Source: Salana multivorans (lineage in GTDB: Bacteria; Actinomycetota; Actinomycetes; Actinomycetales; Beutenbergiaceae). Taken from it: a stretch of 64,000 nt of DNA. The stretch is taken from contig NZ_RKHQ01000001.1 in assembly GCF_003751805.1 (NCBI RefSeq), positions 2,542,001 to 2,606,000 of the forward strand. Reading direction: 5' to 3'. Below the pieces are notes generated by a model. That model saw only the letters and a program-made list of their open reading frames with translations. It made no database searches and was not told where the DNA came from. The position numbers and the translations under genes were made by a program. Position 1 is the stretch's first letter. The number at the start of each line of letters is the position of its first letter. Shown here piece by piece: positions 26,301-33,708 of the stretch.

Positions 26301-29067
26301 GCTGGGGCGGCGGCGCCTGGACGTCGATCGTGGTCGAGGCCGTGTCGTTGTCCGGGTCGGCGTCCGGGAACGCGAGCGCGACCGTCGCCGTCACGACGTG
26401 CTGCCCGTCGCGCGACGCCGTGACGTCGAGCGTGACCGCGAAGGACCCGCCGGCGGGGAGCGGCGGGACCGCGCAGGTGACGACCGTGCCGCCGCCGTCC
26501 GGGTCGGCCGTCGGCCAGCCGCACGCGGCCGACCAGTCAGCGGTGAGGCCGGTCGGGAGGTGGATCGTGAGGGTCGAGGCGGGGGCCGCGCCGCCGACCG
26601 GCCGCACCGTCGACGTCACCGTCGTCGCGTCGCCCCGGGTGAGCGTCGACGCCGCGGAGGACACCTCGGCGGCGACGTCGGGCGCCGCCTGCCACGCCGG
26701 GTCGCGCTGCTCGGTCCGGTCGTCCGTCACTCGGGTGAGGCCGGAGCCGTCCGTACCCACGGTCCACACGTCGCGGGCGCCGTCGACGTCGGCGCCGACG
26801 AACGCGATCCGCGCGCCGTCGGGCGACCACGCCGGCGTGCTGACGGCGGTGAGCCGGCGCCAGGTCGCGTCGACCGCGCCCGCGTCGACCTCGGTGGCGA
26901 GGACGGCGGGGCGGGTGAGGAGCTGGATCCGCGTGACCATCTCGCCACCGTCGGCCTCGGGGTCGAGGGTCGCGATCGAGAGCGCACCGCGGCCGTCGTG
27001 GACGAGGCCGCCGTACTTCGCGGTGAGCGTCGCGTCCGCGACGACGAGCGCCCGGCCGTCCGGCGACCAGGAGGGGTGGCGCCCGACCAGGGCGATCTGC
27101 TCCTCGTGGGGGGCGCAGGTCGCGTCGGGACAGGTGATCGTCCGGGACTGTCCGATCGGGATCGCGGTCCGCGCCGCGACGTCCGCGAGGAAGACGCCGA
27201 GGGGGCCCGGCGCCCCGTCGTGGACCTCGGCCTCGGCCGTGAACACGATGCGGGTGCCGTCCGGGGACCAGGCCGGGTCGAGGTTGCCGACCTGGCTCTC
27301 CCGCGGGTCGGCCGAGAGCAGCGGCTCGACGAGCATGGTCCGCAGGTCGAGCACCATGATGACGGGCGGCTGGTAGCCGCCCGGTGACAGGGACGGGTAC
27401 CCGAGCCAGGGGCCGGTGGCCGTGGAGTAGCGCACGAACGCGATCCGGGTCCCGTCGGGCGACCAGACCGGGTCGACGTCGAGGTCCATGAGGTCGTGGG
27501 GGTAGGTCAGGGGCGTCGGCGAGGTCCCGTCGGCGGCCGCGACGACGAGCTGACGGCCGTGCCACTCGATCGACGGGTGGCAGTCGCACGTCGCGACCGA
27601 GTAGACCATCGTGCGGCCGTCGGGGCTGTAGGCCGGTCCGTCCTCGTCCGCTGGCACGTCGACGCCGCTGGGGGAGGGTCGGGTGCCCGAGGTCAGGACC
27701 CGACGGTCGGTGCCGTCGGACGCGAGCACGTCGTCGACGTTGGCGTCGTCGCCGTCCTGGGACAGCAGGAGGCCGCCGCTGGTGTCGCTCCCGGGGTAGG
27801 GCCAGGACGGCAGGCCGGTCGGGTTGCCCTCCGTCACCAGCGGGTCGGCGACCGCGCGCCCCTGGTCCTCGATCTGCGGGTCGGAGTCGGGCGAGGTCAC
27901 GTGGGCCACCCAGACGTCCCCGTCCGGGCTGCCCGACGTGCTGGTGAAGGCGAGATCCATGACGCCGAACTCGCCGCTCGTGGAGCCCTCCGGGAAGTCG
28001 GCCTCGAGCCAGCTCGGCTGGGACCCCTGGATGCGAGCGCGCGCGTCGTCGCGGTAGAGGTCGATCGCCCCGTCGAACGGCCCGTCGGCGCAGGCGAGGT
28101 CGGCGCACATGACCAGCCCGAGCGACCCGTCGGGGCGGAACTCGTCGGTCCGGAAGGCGATGGCCGTCCAGGACGACTCGTCGATCCGCGTCGCGGTGAT
28201 GACGGTGGGCTGCGTCTCGTCGGCCGCCGTGCTCGTGACCTGGTAGGAGGTCGGCTCCGCGCCCGGCCCGTTGTCCTCCGGGTCCGGCACGACGTACAGG
28301 TCGGCCGGGGCGCCCGGACCGCTCGAGGAGGAGTAGACGAGCTGCATCTCGACGTCGTTCCACGCCGGCCAGAGCTGGTCGCCGGGGCCGGTCGCGAGCG
28401 GCGTGGTGACGAGGTCGCCTCCGCAGGCGTCGATGCCGTCGTCCGCCCACATCTGGGTCATGACGATGTCGAAGTCGGAGCCGGGCTCGCCGTTCTCGTC
28501 GGCGTTGGTCGTGTAGGCGACGCCGTCGTGGGCCGGGTTCACGGCGGGGTGGGACTCGACCGCGGCGTTGCACGTGAGCCGGGCGATCCAGGTCACCTCG
28601 TTGTCGTCGATCCCCTGCGCGTAGACGTCGCCGCCAGGGAACACCGGGCCGCCGGTCAGGTCGGCGTTCGAGACGAACGCGACGACGGCCCCGCCCTCCG
28701 AGTACCAGCCCCGTTCGACGGCCGGCTGCGTCGAGACGCGGTCGGCGTCGACCCAGGTCGTGCGGTAGTCGGCGAGGTAGCGACGGTCCGGGTCGCGGAA
28801 GGGGAAGACGTCGTCGTCCTCGCTCCACGCGTCGTCGACGAACGTGCGCGCGACCTCGACGCCGTCGTCGGCGAAGGCCAGCCGCGGGGCGACGTCGCCC
28901 TCGAGGACCGGCAGCCACGGGATGGCCGGCTCGGCGCTCGTGCTCGGGGCGACCACGACGGCGGCGATCGCGAGGCTCGCCCCGAGCGCGACGCAGGACA
29001 GCGTCGCCGTCACGGACGTGGGCCGGCGCACGCGCGCACGCTCACGCATCAACGGCGCACGCCTCAT
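23317..29067 (-). CDS. Exported 1916-residue PD40/TolB-like beta-propeller protein with DUF11-like repeats
   Basis: The start ATG at 29067 has GAGGAGG upstream. A signal peptide is clear: basic RERARVRRP, a hydrophobic stretch to about residue 42, and a likely cleavage after STSA. The protein carries many PD40 propeller blades of the form PAWSPDGTRIAFV or HPSWSPDGRALVV, in two large blocks (about residues 50-870 and 940-1610) that begin with similar text (RLAFADDGVEVARTF and RLAFTDDGTAVATES). So the propeller region appears duplicated. The blocks are joined by DUF11-type beta domains (AASTLTIHLPTGLTADW; NDTASTTIDV), and similar domains end the protein after a Thr/Pro linker near 1620. There is no sortase signal or C-terminal helix. 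It opens the transcript that also holds the cap and ATPase genes. A surface or secreted binding role is inferred; the link to the particle is contextual. Confidence 0.85.
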   Translation of the reverse strand: MRRAPLMRERARVRRPTSVTATLSCVALGASLAIAAVVVAPSTSAEPAIPWLPVLEGDVAPRLAFADDGVEVARTFVDDAWSEDDDVFPFRDPDRRYLADYRTTWVDADRVSTQPAVERGWYSEGGAVVAFVSNADLTGGPVFPGGDVYAQGIDDNEVTWIARLTCNAAVESHPAVNPAHDGVAYTTNADENGEPGSDFDIVMTQMWADDGIDACGGDLVTTPLATGPGDQLWPAWNDVEMQLVYSSSSGPGAPADLYVVPDPEDNGPGAEPTSYQVTSTAADETQPTVITATRIDESSWTAIAFRTDEFRPDGSLGLVMCADLACADGPFDGAIDLYRDDARARIQGSQPSWLEADFPEGSTSGEFGVMDLAFTSTSGSPDGDVWVAHVTSPDSDPQIEDQGRAVADPLVTEGNPTGLPSWPYPGSDTSGGLLLSQDGDDANVDDVLASDGTDRRVLTSGTRPSPSGVDVPADEDGPAYSPDGRTMVYSVATCDCHPSIEWHGRQLVVAAADGTSPTPLTYPHDLMDLDVDPVWSPDGTRIAFVRYSTATGPWLGYPSLSPGGYQPPVIMVLDLRTMLVEPLLSADPRESQVGNLDPAWSPDGTRIVFTAEAEVHDGAPGPLGVFLADVAARTAIPIGQSRTITCPDATCAPHEEQIALVGRHPSWSPDGRALVVADATLTAKYGGLVHDGRGALSIATLDPEADGGEMVTRIQLLTRPAVLATEVDAGAVDATWRRLTAVSTPAWSPDGARIAFVGADVDGARDVWTVGTDGSGLTRVTDDRTEQRDPAWQAAPDVAAEVSSAASTLTRGDATTVTSTVRPVGGAAPASTLTIHLPTGLTADWSAACGWPTADPDGGGTVVTCAVPPLPAGGSFAVTLDVTASRDGQHVVTATVALAFPDADPDNDTASTTIDVQAPPPQRVDRPRLAFTDDGTAVATESLTRGEEGYGWLGQQGGRITEQASILEPDGYYGSMSVWISSGAWTEGGEENLFPNGDIYVTLANWQGDVRLTCDDSRKSHPVLDPSGEWVAWATDRGGDFDVVVAPITDADPCAQPPEIVVVAGGPGDQTWPTWAGEHGVIVYASNTASGEPSDLWAVSRDGDGGAAQRLTDTPTDETQPSAVDVIAWYDGISYVDSIAIAARSDAVRPDGSIVVLQCDSYIVVDGGGCGAPVDPYAADPGARVQGSEPAWSGSATWEEGSDLAFTTTADSPLGSPWTAEVALRDRTANEPNGAAVVQWQERGSSEPLTSRTHPTWLSTWSPYEIPGGDVEWAAQLEVTSNSSQGAIHDVRATDYSQRRTVLDQEVLIEPWEYLWWPDERQPAYSSDGDLLAFSTDVYVESEGEVDAPERVLGVVDWNGVPVMSPLAYETETGARDVDPVFSPDGTRLAFVRYPALAQGEAQTSTAPAGYGPGRVMVVTLATGAVEELLASETEGIGELDPAWSLDGRTIALSRVDGRPAGEPVDLGIHLVDVATRQARQLRVGVGCATTCTGQRPVLGRHPAWSPDSSRLVVADLSVPAASGGGTVVDARGSLAIVRVTGTGAAGTVEAGESIVVLDATSRADARQWGSLVNPAQPAWSPDGERIAFMAQHAGLSASTDIATVRVDGSDVRWATDDPSRQTDPAWQPAGLPTPTPTPTTPTPTPTLPGPPDLGVTIEVTTPVAVTDSALPVLWQGGQSGEVRITVRNHGGSPAPGSALDVVWPAGLVPTASGSSTGACLAASDRCQLGSIAAGAQVVLTAAVAATGPVTPPAPVERSQPAPSVGPVTPPTTTTLTASVTSTPVPPGSVDASVRVDASDDAASSTVELRLAQLRLASSVMRTGTPITVMGYWFPPGQQVSLAWSRGVTSNPGAVTVATNGTFATTVLALNDGLLDDRDLLALTAPSGAPPGWGDARSRVLVVQNTTQAPNFLYRN

Positions 29068-29157
29068 CGCCGCACCTCCTCAGCGCTCGTGGGTGTCAGC
29101 GTCGCGAGCGTCGATGTCGCGACGGCAGGGCTGCCGGTCACCGGAGCGGGCACCGGG

Positions 29158-29175
29158 GCTGCCCGAACGGGCAGC
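29158..29175. terminator. Short perfect hairpin after the LuxR-type gene
   Basis: GCTGCCCG and CGGGCAGC (29158-29165, 29168-29175) are separated by two bases, so the real stem is about seven pairs with a four-base loop. It lies about 95 bases past the LuxR-type stop on the minus strand and before the beta-propeller gene, suggesting separate transcripts for the two. Confidence 0.45.
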
Positions 29176-29269
29176 GGCCCGGGGCGCCGCCCCCTCGGCC
29201 CGGTGTCCCGGCCGAGCCTCGCCCGCACCGCGGGTGCCGGCCGACCGACACCGGCGGCGGGTGGCGCGG

Positions 29270-29929
29270 CTAGATGAGGCCCTCGCGCAGCGCGTACGCG
29301 ACGGCGTGGGGGCGGTTGCGAAGCTGCAGCCGCGTCGTGATGTCGTGCAGCACGTTCTTCACGGTCCGCTCGGAGAAGTTGAGGTTCCGGGCGATCTCGG
29401 CGGTGTCGAAGCCGTCGGCGATGAGCCGGAGCACGTCGACCTCCCGCGTCGTGAGCCCCGTGAACGTGAGACCCATCGGACGCAGCACCTGGCGCTGCAG
29501 CGAGCCGACCTGGTCCAGGAGGTGGCCGAGCAGGTCGGGCGGGACCGTCCCCTCGCCGTGGCTGGCGCCCCGGATCACCGAGACCAGCCGCTCGGGCGTC
29601 GCCTCGGAGCGCCGCACCAGACCGAGCGCCCCGGCCTCGACCGCGGCCACGACGTCGTCGTCGTCACCGAGCCGGCCGCAGACGAGGACCACCTGGACGC
29701 CGTGGTTGCGTCGCGCGCTGCGCACCGCCCGCAGCGCCTGCTCGTCCACACGATCGGTCACGACCACCGCGACCTCGGCGTCGTTCGCGTCCGGATCCCT
29801 CACGAGCGAGAGCTCCGGACGCGACCGCAGCGCGCTCATCACCCCCGCCAGCGAGATCGGGTCGCTCGCGCTCACCCACACCCGGACCCGGGACGTCAGC
29901 GTCCCGGTCGTGCCCGTCGACACGCTCAT
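29270..29929 (-). CDS. NarL/LuxR-type response regulator with an atypical receiver
   Basis: 219 residues from ATG at 29929, with GAGGTGGAG upstream. The C-terminus is a standard LuxR helix-turn-helix: LTTREVDVLRLIADGFDTAEIARNLNFSERTVKNVLHDI. Residues 1-130 look like a receiver domain that has drifted: after WVSASDPISLAGVMSAL, the third strand reads AEVAVVVTDRVDE, so the phosphoacceptor Asp is not in its usual DVVLLD setting. The conserved Lys near the fifth strand is Arg (LGLVRRSEA). No histidine kinase gene is nearby. It faces the divergent membrane-protein gene across a 192-base repeat-rich region. LuxR regulators of this kind occur in other actinobacterial CIS loci, so local control of the locus is likely, probably without phosphorylation. 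Confidence 0.88.
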   Translation of the reverse strand: MSVSTGTTGTLTSRVRVWVSASDPISLAGVMSALRSRPELSLVRDPDANDAEVAVVVTDRVDEQALRAVRSARRNHGVQVVLVCGRLGDDDDVVAAVEAGALGLVRRSEATPERLVSVIRGASHGEGTVPPDLLGHLLDQVGSLQRQVLRPMGLTFTGLTTREVDVLRLIADGFDTAEIARNLNFSERTVKNVLHDITTRLQLRNRPHAVAYALREGLI

Positions 29930-29981
29930 TGCTCCACCTCACACAGTTGTCCGTCCCGGCTCCCCCCTGCGTGATTCCCGG

Positions 29982-30066
29982 GCATCCTCGGGTGCCCAGA
30001 AGGACAGCATCCTCGGTTGACTGATCGCGCACTCAACAACGGCTCAACGGGCAACCGCGTTGCCCG
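29982..30066. promoter_or_regulatory. Repeat-rich control region between LuxR-type gene and membrane-protein gene
   Basis: Three repeat types lie within 85 bases. GCATCCTCGG occurs at 29982-29991 and 30007-30016 (25-base pitch). CTCAACA/CTCAACG heptamers start at 30032 and 30043, an 11-base pitch with a four-base spacer as in SARP binding sites. A perfect palindrome CGGGCAAC-CGC-GTTGCCCG spans 30048-30066. A TAGCGT hexamer follows at 30110. The arrangement suggests at least two regulators act on this divergent region. Which protein binds which site cannot be read from sequence. Confidence 0.55.
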
Positions 30067-30109
30067 AACGGCCGTCCCGGCCGCCTCCCGCTCGATCCCG
30101 CCGCGTTCC

Positions 30110-30122
30110 TAGCGTCGGGGCA
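30110..30122 (+). promoter_or_regulatory. Likely leaderless promoter (-10 TAGCGT)
   Basis: TAGCGT at 30110-30115 is followed by six bases and then the ATG of the membrane-protein gene, which has no clear ribosome site. The spacing is that of actinobacterial leaderless transcripts. Confidence 0.5.
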
Positions 30123-31480
30123 TGACCACGACAGCCACGCTCGATGGCGCGCACGTCCGGCTGGTACCGGGGGAGCAGGCCGTGGTGCCCCTGAGCATCC
30201 GCAACGGCGGCACGACGGTCGAGGGGTACCGGATCGAGATCCTCGGGGTCCCGGCCTCGTGGGCGACGGTCGAGCCAGCTCGGATCGACGGCCTCTACCC
30301 GGACACCTCGACCACCGCGACGATCACGTTCGCCCCGCCGCGCAGCGCCAGCGTCGCCGCCGGCACCCTCGACTACGGCGTGCGCGTCGTGCCGATCGAC
30401 GACGCCACCGGCGTCGTGGTCCCGGAGGGGACCGTCGAGGTGCTGCCCTACCTGGAGTCGACGGCCGAGATCCTGCCGCGCACGTCGACCGGGCGGATGG
30501 GCGCCAAGCACCAGGTGGCGATCGACAACCGCGGGAACACCCCGGTGAGCGTCACGGTCAAGGGTGCCGACGAGGGCAAGGGCCTGCGGTTCGCCGTCGA
30601 CCCCGAGTACCTCACCGTCGCGCCGGGGGAGGCCGCGTTCACCACCGTGCGCGTCAAGCCGCCCAAGCGGATCTGGCGGGGCGCCGACACGACGTTCCCG
30701 TTCGCCGTGACCGTGGCGCCGGCGAACTCCACCCCCGTCATCCTCGACGCGGCGCACGTGCAGCGGCCGACCCTTCCCCCATGGTTCCTCAAGGCGCTCC
30801 TGGCGCTGCTCGCGCTGCTGCTCCTGCTGGTCGCGCTCTGGTTCCTGCTCGTCAAGCCCGCCGTGTCGGCGGCGGCGAGGGCCGCGGTCGCGGAGGACGT
30901 CGCCGCGGCGCAGAGCGCGGCCGAGGACGCCAAGGGAGCCGCGGAGGCCGCGCAGGGTGACGCGGCGGCCGCCGGGCAGGCGGCCGACGCGGCCGCGGCG
31001 CAGGGCGAGGCGCAGATCGAGGAGATGTCCGCGCTGCGCGAGGGTCTGCTGCCCGCGACGGAGGTGCTGACGCCGACCGTCGGACGGCTCGAGACCTCGG
31101 CCGGCATCGGCGGGTCCGACGCCGACAGCTATGTCGTCCCGTCCGGGCAGACGCTGCGCGTCTACAGCCTGCTGTTCAACAACCCGCAGGGCGACTTCGG
31201 GACGGTGACGCTGTCCGTCCTGTCCGACGCCGGTCTCGAGGTGGTGACCGAGCTGGGGCTGGAGAACTTCCGCGACTCCGACTTCCACTTCCAGACGCCG
31301 ATCGTGGTCCCCGGCGACGCGCAGCTGCGGTTCTCGCTGTCCTGCCGCCAGCCCGGGACGCCGTTCGGGCAGACGCCGCCGCCGACGACGTGCGCCCAGG
31401 GGGTCTCGTTCGGCGGGAACCTCGTGCGGCTCGTGCCCGTCGAGCCCGGCGCCGACACCTCCGGTGAGACCGGTGGGTGA
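30122..31480 (+). CDS. Single-pass membrane protein with Ig-like N-terminal domains, CIS-associated
   Basis: 452 residues. The N-terminal 215 residues contain two beta-rich COG1470-type domains (VRLVPGEQAVVPLSIRNGG, RIEILGVPASWATVEPARI; then KHQVAIDNRGNTPVSVTV). One strong transmembrane helix spans about 220-245 (LKALLALLALLLLLVALWFL). An Ala/Glu-rich coiled coil of about 50 residues follows (AAVAEDVAAAQSAAEDAKGA), then a C-terminal beta domain (PSGQTLRVYSLLFNNPQG). There is no signal peptide, so the N-terminal domains are probably cytoplasmic and the C-terminal part outside. It is the first gene of a plus-strand unit ending with the PAAR tip gene, divergent from the rest of the locus. A membrane dock for the particle is a reasonable inference; the family is common beside actinobacterial CIS loci but has no established function that I know. 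Confidence 0.82.
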   Translation: MTTTATLDGAHVRLVPGEQAVVPLSIRNGGTTVEGYRIEILGVPASWATVEPARIDGLYPDTSTTATITFAPPRSASVAAGTLDYGVRVVPIDDATGVVVPEGTVEVLPYLESTAEILPRTSTGRMGAKHQVAIDNRGNTPVSVTVKGADEGKGLRFAVDPEYLTVAPGEAAFTTVRVKPPKRIWRGADTTFPFAVTVAPANSTPVILDAAHVQRPTLPPWFLKALLALLALLLLLVALWFLLVKPAVSAAARAAVAEDVAAAQSAAEDAKGAAEAAQGDAAAAGQAADAAAAQGEAQIEEMSALREGLLPATEVLTPTVGRLETSAGIGGSDADSYVVPSGQTLRVYSLLFNNPQGDFGTVTLSVLSDAGLEVVTELGLENFRDSDFHFQTPIVVPGDAQLRFSLSCRQPGTPFGQTPPPTTCAQGVSFGGNLVRLVPVEPGADTSGETGG

Positions 31481-31513
31481 GCCCGGTCCGGTGAGGCGGG
31501 TCAGGTGGGACGG

Positions 31514-31645
31514 GTGAGGAGCGCGGTCGGCGGTCGCGACGAGGTGCGCGACGCCGTGATCGACGAGGTGCGGGGAGCCGGCGCTCCGGCCGGAGCCGCC
31601 GGGGCGGGCCGGCCGGCGACCCCCGGGTCGCGCGGGCGGGGCTGA
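31514..31645 (+). CDS. Possible 43-residue small protein before the PAAR gene
   Basis: A GTG start at 31514 is preceded by several GGTGGG/GAGG elements and opens a frame that ends three bases before the PAAR start. The product begins RSAVGGRDEVRDAVIDEVRG, a plausible short charged helix, then becomes Gly/Pro/Arg-rich. It fills the gap between the membrane-protein and PAAR genes, which are otherwise co-oriented. I recognise no family and cannot exclude that it is non-coding. Confidence 0.3.
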   Translation: MRSAVGGRDEVRDAVIDEVRGAGAPAGAAGAGRPATPGSRGRG

Positions 31646-31648
31646 GCC

Positions 31649-31966
31649 GTGCCGACCGGTCCGTGGCTGCGCGCGGGGGACACCGTCGTCTGCCCGCTGT
31701 CGGACGGCCCCAAGCCCCACGTCGGCGGCCCGATCACGCCGGCGGCGTGCGTCATGACGGTGCTGGTCGGCGGCGCGCCGGCCGCCGTGGCCAACGCGAC
31801 CCCCGGCGGGATCGTGTGCGTCTCGCCGGCGCCGAACGGTATCGCGATGGGCAGCATGACCGTGCTGGTCGGCGGGTTCCCCGCCGCGCGCGTGGGGGAC
31901 CAGTCGATGCACGGGTCGCCGATCGTGCCCGGACCGGGGGCGCCGACGGTGATCGTCGGGGGCTAG
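31649..31966 (+). CDS. PAAR-like tip protein
   Basis: 105 residues from GTG at 31649. It consists of short Gly/Pro-rich beta turns typical of PAAR-type cone proteins: LRAGDTVVCPLSDGPKPHVG, CVMTVLVGGAPAAVANA, then a second copy SMTVLVGGFPAARVGDQSMHG and a final PGAPTVIVGG. The repeat of the VLVGG-PAA unit reflects the three-fold tip fold. PAAR proteins sharpen the VgrG spike and may carry effectors. Here there is no extension, so it is a bare tip. It is encoded 22 kb away from the spike gene and on the opposite strand, next to a membrane protein. The family call is good; the exact DUF (PAAR versus DUF4150-like) is uncertain. Confidence 0.85.
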   Translation: MPTGPWLRAGDTVVCPLSDGPKPHVGGPITPAACVMTVLVGGAPAAVANATPGGIVCVSPAPNGIAMGSMTVLVGGFPAARVGDQSMHGSPIVPGPGAPTVIVGG

Positions 31967-31976
31967 CGACGCGCGG

Positions 31977-32477
31977 TCAGCCCTCGTCGGCGTCGATCAC
32001 CCGCAGCCGGCCCTCGTCCGGGGTCGGCACCTCGAACCCGGCGAGGAAGCCGGTCAGCACGTCCTGGGTGAGCGCGACGTCGTCGGGGCCGGAGTTCGTC
32101 CGCGCGGCGATGCGGGTGCGGAGCACGGGCTCCGGCGTGCGCAGGTACCAGACCTCGACCTCCACCGCCCGCGGGTAGGGCAGGCTCCGGTAGTCCTCGC
32201 GGCGCCGGCGCGACCAGAACGAGGCGTCGACGACGACGTCGTCGCCCCGCGCCACGGTCGCGAGAAGCCGGTCCTGGAGCTCCTCGTTCAGTCGCGCGAG
32301 CCGCTCGTCCGGCAGCGGGTGGTGACGCAGGCCCTGCTCCCACGCGAGCTCGTCGATCGAGAGCCGCACCCAGCCCTCGCGCGCCATGGCCCGAGCCAGG
32401 TACGACTTCCCGCTCCCCGCCGGCCCGCACAGCAGGACGACGCGCACCGGCGGTGTGGCGGGGCTGACGGAGCTCAT
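31977..32477 (-). CDS. P-loop ATP-binding/kinase-like protein (AAA_33 type)
   Basis: 166 residues. The Walker A motif is LLCGPAGSGKSYLA near residues 15-28, followed by WVRLSIDELAWEQG, an acidic DVVVDASFWSRRRRED segment and a lid-like VWYLRTPEPVLRTRIAAR. This is the pattern of small P-loop kinases related to gluconate or chloramphenicol phosphotransferases, whose substrate cannot be predicted. It faces away from the adjacent ROK regulator; the 60-base gap should hold both promoters. It has no obvious link to the injection system, whose last gene ends 11 bases away on the other strand. Confidence 0.82.
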   Translation of the reverse strand: MSSVSPATPPVRVVLLCGPAGSGKSYLARAMAREGWVRLSIDELAWEQGLRHHPLPDERLARLNEELQDRLLATVARGDDVVVDASFWSRRRREDYRSLPYPRAVEVEVWYLRTPEPVLRTRIAARTNSGPDDVALTQDVLTGFLAGFEVPTPDEGRLRVIDADEG

Positions 32478-32524
32478 GCTTCAAGTACAGCACCGTTCGG
32501 GCGGCGTACGGAGTATCAATCAGG

Positions 32525-32538
32525 TAGCCTAACTATTA
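32525..32538 (+). promoter_or_regulatory. Likely leaderless promoter of the ROK gene (-10 TAGCCT)
   Basis: TAGCCT at 32525-32530 is seven bases before the ROK ATG at 32538, with no ribosome site. The surrounding AGGTAGCCT is a short dyad, so the regulator may bind its own promoter. Confidence 0.45.
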
Positions 32539-33638
32539 TGACCGGGAGCGACGCGCGACGGCGGCTGTCCGCCAACGAGCGCACCGTCGTCGACCTCCTG
32601 CTCGCGGACGGCCCGGCCTCGCGGGTCGACCTCGCCGAGCGGATCGGCATGTCCCGCGCCTCGCTCAACGAGCTCGTCGCCCGTCTGGTGGCCTCGGGCG
32701 TGGTCGAGCCCGTCGGTGAGGTGGTCTCGACCAGGCGCGGCCCGAACGCCGTGCACTTCCGAGCCGTGACCGAGCTGGCCCTCGCCGCGGGCGTCGAGCT
32801 GATGCCGGGGACGGTCCGCGTCGTCGTCGCCGACCTCGCCGGCCGCGCGCTCGCCGACGCCACGACGTTCGACCGGCACGGTGTGGTCGACGCCGTCCGC
32901 TCGGTGCTCCGGGATCTCCGTGTCGACGAGCGCGCGCTCGGTCGCGTCGTCGTCGGAATGCCGGGCGTCGTCGGGCCGGACGGCGAGGCGACGTACGTGT
33001 GGGGCCACCCCGACTGGCATCCCGAGCCGGTCGCCGAGCTCGCGCGCCGCCTCGGCTGCCCGGTCCAGGTCGAGAACGACGTCAACCTGCTCGCGCTCGC
33101 CGAGGGGATGACCGGGAACGCCAGCGACCGCGCGCGCTACACCGTCCTCCACCTCGCCGAGGGCGTCCGCGCCGCGACGATCCTCGACGGCGAGCCGCTG
33201 CGCGGTGCCCGCGGGTTCGCCGGCGAGATCGGCCTTGCCGTGCTCCCGGTCGCCTCGCGCGCGGCGACGGGGGCCGCCAGCGACGACCGCGGCGCCGACG
33301 ACCGCGGCACCGACGCTCCGCTCCGGCTCCAGGACCTCCTCGGCCGCTCCGCGCTGGGGCGGGTCGACGAGCGCGGGGGAGCCGACGCCGTCGCGCGGCG
33401 GATCGCCGAGGTGACGAGCCTGATCGCGACGATCCTCGATCCCGAGTGCGTCGTGCTCGGTGGTCCCGTCGGTGCCGCCGGCGGCACCGACCTCGCGAGG
33501 CGGGTCCGCGCCGAGCTCGCCTCGCTCGTCCCGATCGACCTCGACGTCCGCCCCACCGGCCTCGGTGCCGACGCCGTCGTGGACGGCGCGGTCGCGATCG
33601 CCGCCGCCCGGCTGCGCGACGACGTCTACGGCACCTGA
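32538..33638 (+). CDS. ROK-family transcriptional regulator
   Basis: 366 residues. An N-terminal winged helix (residues about 8-60: LSANERTVVDLLLADGPASR, LAERIGMSRASLNELVARLV) is followed by a ROK/ASKHA fold with LAAGVELMPGTVRVVVADLA, VVVGMPGVVGPDGEATYVWG, QVENDVNLLALAEGM and a GFAGEIG segment. The zinc-binding CxCGxxGC loop usual in ROK proteins is absent, replaced by an Ala/Asp-rich loop near 235-255, which argues for a repressor and against sugar kinase activity. It directly precedes the fucosidase gene (70-base gap) and probably senses a fucose- or mannose-type sugar released by the two enzymes. A second ROK regulator lies at the far end of the locus. Confidence 0.9.
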   Translation: MTGSDARRRLSANERTVVDLLLADGPASRVDLAERIGMSRASLNELVARLVASGVVEPVGEVVSTRRGPNAVHFRAVTELALAAGVELMPGTVRVVVADLAGRALADATTFDRHGVVDAVRSVLRDLRVDERALGRVVVGMPGVVGPDGEATYVWGHPDWHPEPVAELARRLGCPVQVENDVNLLALAEGMTGNASDRARYTVLHLAEGVRAATILDGEPLRGARGFAGEIGLAVLPVASRAATGAASDDRGADDRGTDAPLRLQDLLGRSALGRVDERGGADAVARRIAEVTSLIATILDPECVVLGGPVGAAGGTDLARRVRAELASLVPIDLDVRPTGLGADAVVDGAVAIAAARLRDDVYGT

Positions 33639-33708
33639 CCGTCGGCCCCCCGCACGAACCTCCAGCAGCCTCGACCCCGCCCCTCCCCTCGAACCAGAAC
33701 GGATCCCC

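Noticed and set aside
18236-27387. Two overlapping plus-strand open frames of more than 1500 codons opposite the effector, ATPase and beta-propeller genes.
   Set aside because: They read as Arg/Ala/Asp-rich text or mirror the proteins on the minus strand, where Walker motifs and propeller blades are intact.
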